Shown here: in pieces, positions 51,574 through 53,347 of the stretch
Layout of the letters: each line of letters opens with the position of its first letter
Position numbering within the stretch: position 1 is the stretch's first letter
Source: an uncultured Alphaproteobacteria bacterium
Lineage (GTDB): Bacteria; Pseudomonadota; Alphaproteobacteria; HIMB59
Reading direction: 5' to 3'
Length of the DNA: 53,347 bases
Assembly (NCBI GenBank): GCA_902632575.1
Contig: CACPCY010000002.1
Span: forward strand, 1-53,347
Program-made: the position numbers and the translations under genes
The notes under the pieces: generated by a model
Databases searched by the model: none
What the model was told of the DNA's origin: nothing
The model's input: only the letters and a program-made list of their open reading frames with translations

Positions 51574-53347
51574 ATGAATGAAGAAAAAACTATGGACAGT
51601 GCCCCAAACGGGAATGGGGCACAGTCTAGCTCCTCTAAAGTCGGAGGGGATATCTATGTTCAAGATGCATCAAAATCCTTTGGTGTAACAAAAGCCCTAA
51701 ACGGAGTTAATTTCAAAGCTAACTTTGGTGAAATCCACGCCATTGTTGGTGGTAATGGATGTGGTAAAAGCACATTGGCAAAGGTTATCTCAGGAGTTTT
51801 ACCTTTAGATAAAGGAAAAGTATCTATTATGGGGCATTCACCTAATTCCCCAATTGAGGCCCAAAGAATTGGTATAGCAACAGTTTTTCAAGAAGTGATG
51901 ATAGCTGAAGAGGCTACTGTTTATGAAAATTTATTTATTGGATATGACTCTTTTTTTGGGAAAAAATTAGCACATCGAGATAGGGTCGAAAAAGCTGCCT
52001 CTATAATGTTAGAGCTATCAGGTGAATTTGTCGATCCATATACAATAGCAAGTCAATTATCGCTTGGTATGAAAGCTTGGATAACTATTGGTAGAGCATT
52101 TTTAAGAAATCCTAAAGTACTAATTTTAGATGAGTCATCAGCTGCGCTTGATTTTGACTCTACAGAGAGACTTTTTGCAAAAATGAGAACATTAAGAGAT
52201 CAAGGTGCAGCAATTTTTATAGTAACTCACAGAATTGCAGAGCTAGTTAGAATAAGTGATAGAGCAACGGTTATGAGAGATGGTGTTGATGTTGGAGTTT
52301 TAGCAGGAGATGAAATTACTGAAAAAAATCTCCTCGGACTAATGACGGGTGATAAAAAATTTTCTACAGCATCAGAAATAAAAGCTACACCTCCAAACTC
52401 AATCTCAGATGAAATAGTTTTATCTGCTAAAGATTTAAAGGTTTGGGATAATGGAGATTTTATTAACTTCGACCTACCAAAAGGTGAGATACTTGGAGTT
52501 ACAGGACTTGATGGACAAGGACAAGATAATTTTGTTAAGGCTCTGGCAGGTATTGATCAACCACTTAGCGGAGAAGTAATTGTCAAACAGTCTGATGAGG
52601 AACGAGAAAGAACAAAGAAAGATTACACAACTGTAAATAGCTTGTTAGATGCAAAGAAAAGTGGAGTTGGATACGTATCTGGGGATAGAAAAAAAGAGGG
52701 TATTTTTCCTAACATGAGCATATATGAAAATATGGTGATACCATTATATAAAGGAAAACAAGCTAAAACATCAGGTGGATTTATTGGATTTATTAAATGG
52801 ATGGAATTAAACGGTATTTTTGATTGGGAAGTAGAAAGGTTAAGTATTAAAACAGGTCCAAAGAATAATCTAATTACCTCATTGAGTGGAGGAAATCAGC
52901 AAAAAGTCATGATTGCCAGAGCTTTCACAACAACTCCAAAAATACTGATACTTAACGATCCAGCGAGAGGTATTGATGTTGGCGCAAAGCGAGACTTATA
53001 TAAACACTTAAGAATTTTTGTAAATGAAGGTGGTACAGCGATATTTCTATCAAGTGAACTCGAGGAATTTATAGGACTATGTCATCGAGTTTTAGTTTTC
53101 AGGGATGGGAGTATATTTGAGACATTTGAGAAAGAGGATATCAATCCAAATACTATCCTTGAAGGAATGTTTGGTCATACTCAAAAGAAATCTAATGATA
53201 ATAATTTATCAAATGCGCAAAATTCAAATCACAAAGCTAATAATAATCCAATAATTCAAAATAAAATTATTAAACCGACAGTGCCTACAAATGTCAAAGT
53301 AGTAGATTTTACAGATAAACCTAAGAGCAAAGAAAAAATTAAAGTTA
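51574..53347 (+). CDS. RbsA-type double ATPase of ABC transporter (3' end outside window)
   Basis: 591 residues visible, open to the window end. Start ATG 51574, with ATG 51592 as an alternative. NBD1: Walker A GGNGCGKST, signature reading SLGMKAW instead of SGGQ, Walker B ILDESSAALD. NBD2: degenerate Walker A GLDGQGQDN, as usual for RbsA, and an intact signature LSGGNQQ with DPARGIDVG. The non-canonical NBD1 signature is unusual. An Asn/Ser-rich low-complexity tail starts at about residue 540. The first 20 residues are also low-complexity and lie over a strong RNA hairpin. Partner permeases are on the opposite strand. Confidence 0.88.
   Translation, partial: MNEEKTMDSAPNGNGAQSSSSKVGGDIYVQDASKSFGVTKALNGVNFKANFGEIHAIVGGNGCGKSTLAKVISGVLPLDKGKVSIMGHSPNSPIEAQRIGIATVFQEVMIAEEATVYENLFIGYDSFFGKKLAHRDRVEKAASIMLELSGEFVDPYTIASQLSLGMKAWITIGRAFLRNPKVLILDESSAALDFDSTERLFAKMRTLRDQGAAIFIVTHRIAELVRISDRATVMRDGVDVGVLAGDEITEKNLLGLMTGDKKFSTASEIKATPPNSISDEIVLSAKDLKVWDNGDFINFDLPKGEILGVTGLDGQGQDNFVKALAGIDQPLSGEVIVKQSDEERERTKKDYTTVNSLLDAKKSGVGYVSGDRKKEGIFPNMSIYENMVIPLYKGKQAKTSGGFIGFIKWMELNGIFDWEVERLSIKTGPKNNLITSLSGGNQQKVMIARAFTTTPKILILNDPARGIDVGAKRDLYKHLRIFVNEGGTAIFLSSELEEFIGLCHRVLVFRDGSIFETFEKEDINPNTILEGMFGHTQKKSNDNNLSNAQNSNHKANNNPIIQNKIIKPTVPTNVKVVDFTDKPKSKEKIKV
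51595..51626 (+). promoter_or_regulatory. Strong hairpin at the start of the ATPase reading frame
   Basis: GACAGTGCCCC (51595-51605) pairs with GGGGCACAGTC (51616-51626): ten pairs with one A-A mismatch and a 10-nt loop. It lies 37 bases after the binding-protein stop and inside codons 8-18 of the ATPase frame. It resembles the stabilising hairpins that follow binding-protein genes (compare 26598-26621) and would keep ATPase expression below binding-protein expression. An internal GGAGGGG (51643-51649) follows. Confidence 0.7.

Overview
The window looks like a piece of a streamlined, AT-rich, probably marine alphaproteobacterium. Genes are tightly packed with many 1-11 bp overlaps, and convergent genes share stop regions. 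A SAM-II riboswitch, largely an alphaproteobacterial element, sits before metX. The hisC-tyrA / metX-metW / gloB neighbourhood is alphaproteobacterial in style, and the gene content is photoheterotrophic (rhodopsin, several ABC importers). A SAR11-like or HIMB59/AEGEAN-169-like lineage would fit, but that is inference; the only RNA gene seen is one tRNA.

Layout. 1-10.8 kb is core metabolism: lysA (partial), a DUF218 protein, plsC, tyrA and hisC (minus strand), the SAM-II riboswitch with metX-metW, a TauE/SafE exporter, a methyltransferase, gloB, ung, a PsiE-like protein and an FAD oxidoreductase. 10.8-15.8 kb is an island of short, mostly unrecognised genes (small membrane proteins, two look-alike secreted proteins, a zinc-ribbon-like protein, a possible winged-helix protein), ending just before tRNA-Ala(GGC). 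16.1-20.8 kb holds a ferredoxin-NADP reductase, an NAD-dependent formate dehydrogenase and small membrane or redox genes.

20.8-30.3 kb is a carbohydrate or polyol locus. A minus-strand operon encodes a binding protein, two permeases, a 63-residue membrane protein, two different ABC ATPases and the split kinase DhaL-DhaK. Facing it are a TIM-barrel isomerase/epimerase and a Gfo/Idh/MocA dehydrogenase.

30.7-44.2 kb is the most striking part: one apparent minus-strand operon of 13 genes. It starts with a microbial rhodopsin that keeps the retinal lysine and proton acceptor but has Asn and Ile at the other two pump-motif positions (D-N-I). It continues with a flotillin-like SPFH protein, an SCP2-like lipid-binding protein, an alpha/beta hydrolase, a sodium:solute symporter, both subunits of an N,N-dimethylformamidase-type iron amidohydrolase with all recalled active-site residues present, a small unknown protein, a cupin, a metallo-beta-lactamase-fold lactonase, xylose isomerase, a HAD phosphatase and an aldo/keto reductase. 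A plausible reading is light sensing or light-driven energisation coupled to Na+-linked uptake and breakdown of an amide or ester compound. The substrate cannot be read from sequence.

44.3-53.3 kb is a second ABC locus of the ribose/RbsABC type. Two unusually long permeases lie downstream of a biotin carboxylase and a LamB/YcsF (5-oxoprolinase A-like) protein on the minus strand. The binding protein and a double ATPase (running off the window) are on the plus strand. No classical transcription regulator was recognised anywhere; the visible control elements are the riboswitch, intercistronic hairpins and a few palindromes in divergent promoter regions.
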